From Desulfobacteraceae bacterium (GTDB lineage: Bacteria > Desulfobacterota > DSM-4660 > Desulfatiglandales > HGW-15): a DNA stretch of 6,644 nt. Shown here one piece after another: positions 6,360-6,644 of the stretch. A program made the position numbers and the translations under genes. Numbering within the stretch: the first letter of the stretch is position 1; each line of letters starts with the position of its first letter. The stretch lies in contig RPPU01000257.1 of the NCBI GenBank assembly GCA_003819975.1, positions 1 to 6,644 of the forward strand. The letters are read 5' to 3'. The notes beneath the pieces are model-generated. The model ran no database searches. It was not told the origin of the DNA and worked only from the letters and a program-made list of their open reading frames with translations.

Positions 6360-6644
6360 ATGGCTAAACTCGACCCTATTTTGCAAAAAGCGCTGCAGAT
6401 CCAGGCTTCGGATGTTCACATTGCAGTCAATAATCCGCCGCTTTATCGGCATTTGGGCGACCTGAAAAGATTCAAAGCGAATGTTTTGACTGCGTCAATG
6501 ACCCGGGCGCTGATTTATGAGATCCTCAGCCCGGATCAACAGGCTGAATTCGAAAAAAAACTGCAATTGGATTTTTGTTATGAACTGAAAGGACTGGCCC
6601 GTTTCAGGGTCAACATTATCCATCAACGCTTGGGCATGGATGCC
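6360..6644 (+). CDS. pilT: type IV pilus retraction ATPase, PilT family (N-terminal part, cut by the window edge)
   Basis: The first 95 residues match the N-terminal PAS-like domain of PilT/PilU hexameric ATPases, which depolymerise the pilus at the inner-membrane base and power twitching. Seen: QASDVHIAVNNPPLYR (residues 15-30; the ASDxH signature, with Asn where most members have Gly before PP), GDL at 33-35, ILSPDQQAEFEKK (55-67), LDFCYELKGLARFRVNI (70-86, containing the conserved RFRVN) and HQR at 88-90. The Walker A, Asp box, Walker B and His box lie beyond the window. The ATG at 6360 is forced by an in-frame TAG at 6354-6356. The Shine-Dalgarno is poor (GTGA at 6350-6353 is the best nearby match). 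PilT cannot be separated from PilU or other retraction paralogues from this part alone. Confidence 0.88.
   Translation, partial: MAKLDPILQKALQIQASDVHIAVNNPPLYRHLGDLKRFKANVLTASMTRALIYEILSPDQQAEFEKKLQLDFCYELKGLARFRVNIIHQRLGMDA

Overview
The window reads as chromosomal DNA from a bacterium, probably diderm. It has the start of a type IV pilus PilT-family ATPase, an inner-membrane-anchored protein with a large extracytoplasmic part, and a secreted CapA-like enzyme with a classical signal peptide. The families present (M42 aminopeptidase, CapA, DUF3160, DUF6812) are widespread in environmental and candidate-phylum bacteria, so I do not assign a phylum. I see no phage, transposon, CRISPR, tRNA or rRNA signature.

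Layout, right to left on the minus strand: a small DUF6812-like gene (5765-6019); a 219-nt gap holding a good sigma70-type promoter (5641-5669); then what looks like one three-gene operon. The operon is a 986-residue membrane-anchored beta-propeller plus DUF3160 protein (2585-5545), a CapA-like secreted metallophosphatase-fold protein (1092-2627) overlapping it by 43 nt, and an M42 metallo-aminopeptidase (1018 to beyond position 1) after a 73-nt gap. The M42 gene is cut by the left edge. Its 339 visible residues include all the metal-site and catalytic motifs I would expect.

On the plus strand, a pilT-type gene begins at 6360 and is cut by the right edge after 95 codons. It is divergent from the DUF6812 gene across a 340-nt intergenic region (6020-6359). 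That region carries an 8-bp inverted repeat (GATATCTC / GAGATATC) just upstream of a perfect TTGACA hexamer, and is the most interesting non-coding stretch.

How the genes might work together is inference. The operon places two envelope or secreted proteins (DUF3160 and CapA-like) with a probably cytoplasmic peptidase, which would suit handling of an extracellular polymer or peptide. Nothing in the sequence proves a substrate. No clear new defence or mobile system was found; the less-described parts are the propeller-DUF3160 fusion, the CapA C-terminal extension, and the DUF6812/pilT divergent control region.
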